In this document: positions 63,268 to 64,000 of the stretch, in pieces
Layout: every line of letters starts with the position of its first letter
How positions within the stretch are numbered: the first letter of the stretch is position 1
NCBI GenBank assembly: GCA_031553935.1
Contig: JAVBKS010000034.1
Location: 1-64,000 of the forward strand
Direction: 5' to 3'
DNA length: 64,000 bases
Source of the DNA: JAISDD01 sp031553935
Lineage (GTDB): Bacteria > Bacillota > Syntrophomonadia > Syntrophomonadales > Syntrophomonadaceae
The notes under the pieces: model-generated
The model's database searches: none
Seen by the model: only the letters and a program-made list of their open reading frames with translations
Told to the model about the DNA's origin: nothing
Made by a program: the position numbers and the translations under genes

Positions 63268-63629
63268 TATTTCTCCAAATAGGCTAAAATATATGGGCCG
63301 AAAACTAAAATAGCTACAATTATCGCTGACCCGGCTGCAGTAAGAACAGCACCGGCAGCAGCATTTTTAGCAATCGCAGCTAAAGGGTTTAATTTCAAGG
63401 TGTAAAGATCAATGGTTTTTTCAATCGCGGTATTAACCATTTCTGTAACTATCACAATATTTATGGTTAGAAGTATTATTAGCCATTCAGTGCGAGTTAA
63501 TCTACATATCACTCCCGCTGACACAACCACTAACACTGCCAGAGCATGGATTCTCATATTGCGCTCACTTTGCAAGCAATACTTGATTCCGGCCCAAGCA
63601 TACCCGAAACTCTGTAATAGCTTATTCAT
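63267..63629 (-). CDS. dgkA: Diacylglycerol/undecaprenol kinase
   Basis: Small membrane kinase of 120 residues, three hydrophobic spans (~33-50, ~52-68, ~95-118). 'SERNMRIHALAVLVV' and the catalytic 'TEMVNTAIEKTIDL' near 62 are conserved in the Gram-positive form, which phosphorylates undecaprenol rather than diacylglycerol. Lies between ybeY and cdd, five bases after ybeY. Confidence 0.93.
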   Translation of the reverse strand: MNKLLQSFGYAWAGIKYCLQSERNMRIHALAVLVVVSAGVICRLTRTEWLIILLTINIVIVTEMVNTAIEKTIDLYTLKLNPLAAIAKNAAAGAVLTAAGSAIIVAILVFGPYILAYLEK

Positions 63630-63634
63630 TAAAT

Positions 63635-64000
63635 CTACCTCTCTAACAGTAGATCCCTAAGAATTGTCTCCTCTATGGCCCGCATAGTTTTTTCATCTTC
63701 TTCAGCTTCATGGTCATATCCTAATAAATGCAATATTCCATGAACAATTAGAAATCCGAGTTCGCGAGTGAAAGCATGTCCATATTCCTGCGCTTGCTCC
63801 ATAGCTTTTTCCACTGAAATTACTATATCACCAAGCAAATCAACGCCATCTTCATCACCATATATTGGCTCATCTGCAGATTTTTCATTCATCGCAAATG
63901 ATAATACATCAGTAGCGGAATCAAAACCGCGGTAGGTTCGGTTAAGCTCCTTGATATAATCATTATCGCACAATACTATGCTCAGTTCGGCTGCTTCTGC
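63635..64000 (-). CDS. ybeY: Endoribonuclease YbeY, partial
   Basis: Metal-dependent RNase involved in 16S rRNA maturation and ribosome quality control. The zinc motif 'HGILHLLGYDHE' and 'LNRTYRGFDSATDVLSFAMN' are present. The frame is open to the window edge with family-like residues (AELSIVLCDND) ahead of the first possible start at 63973, so the 5' end lies outside the window; about 30 residues are missing. Confidence 0.92.
   Translation of the reverse strand, partial: AEAAELSIVLCDNDYIKELNRTYRGFDSATDVLSFAMNEKSADEPIYGDEDGVDLLGDIVISVEKAMEQAQEYGHAFTRELGFLIVHGILHLLGYDHEAEEDEKTMRAIEETILRDLLLER

Noticed and set aside
1..64000. tRNA or rRNA genes, phage integrase or complete insertion sequences
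   Set aside because: I saw no cloverleaf, no rRNA sequence, and no transposase other than the RAYT-like gene, which lacks recognisable element ends.

Overview
The window looks like chromosomal DNA of an anaerobic, flagellated, S-layer-bearing member of the Clostridia (Bacillota). The evidence is the pyr operon in the order pyrR-B-C-carA-carB-K-D-F-E with PyrR-type attenuation, the PyrK/PyrD1B pair, many SLH-domain surface proteins, strong AGGAGG ribosome sites and a low-to-middling G+C content. A relative of Syntrophomonas is my guess from gene style only; no rRNA or other marker is present to prove it.

Layout. 0-4.5 kb: a radical SAM protein, a DUF1285-like protein, an unusual fusion of a class III aminotransferase with an acyl-ACP-reductase-like domain, and a 48-residue membrane peptide. 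4.5-10.7 kb: exported and soluble accessory genes, namely a stalk/copper-amine-oxidase-N-like protein flanked by GTCAC repeats, a phospholipid-methyltransferase-like enzyme, an acetyltransferase, and a TetR regulator divergent from two flavin oxidoreductases plus a broken third. 10.8-16.1 kb: a low-G+C accessory stretch of small lipoproteins and membrane-anchored proteins of unknown function, with decayed duplicate gene ends between them.

16.2-26.9 kb is the most interesting block. A candidate molybdenum-cofactor (Moco) type riboswitch with a terminator precedes apbE (FMN transferase), then a 2561-residue SLH protein with about nine sulfite-oxidase-fold-like repeats, a propeller and one perfect DxxTGAT flavinylation motif, then a smaller SLH protein with one such repeat. 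I read this as a cell-surface, probably redox-active, flavinylated S-layer system.

27-42.7 kb: a GH26-type secreted glycoside hydrolase, a RAYT-like Y1 transposase, a second giant SLH protein (2293 residues), a 12-TM LuxR-type membrane regulator, and a high-G+C, cysteine-rich GLUG-repeat surface protein that looks acquired. 43-46.6 kb: flagellar rod genes (flgG and a rod-binding FlgJ-like gene), an Orn/Lys/Arg decarboxylase and mobB.

46.6-61.3 kb: one long leftward gene series that first makes UMP (pyr genes, under a clear sigma-A promoter and PyrR attenuator) and continues into methylthioadenosine salvage (mtnP, mtnA, a class II aldolase, mtaD). The glutaminase subunit CarA lacks both its nucleophilic Cys and its catalytic His, so carbamoyl phosphate may be made from free ammonia. 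61.3-64 kb: deoC, era, cdd, dgkA and the 3' part of ybeY, a standard Firmicutes housekeeping cluster.
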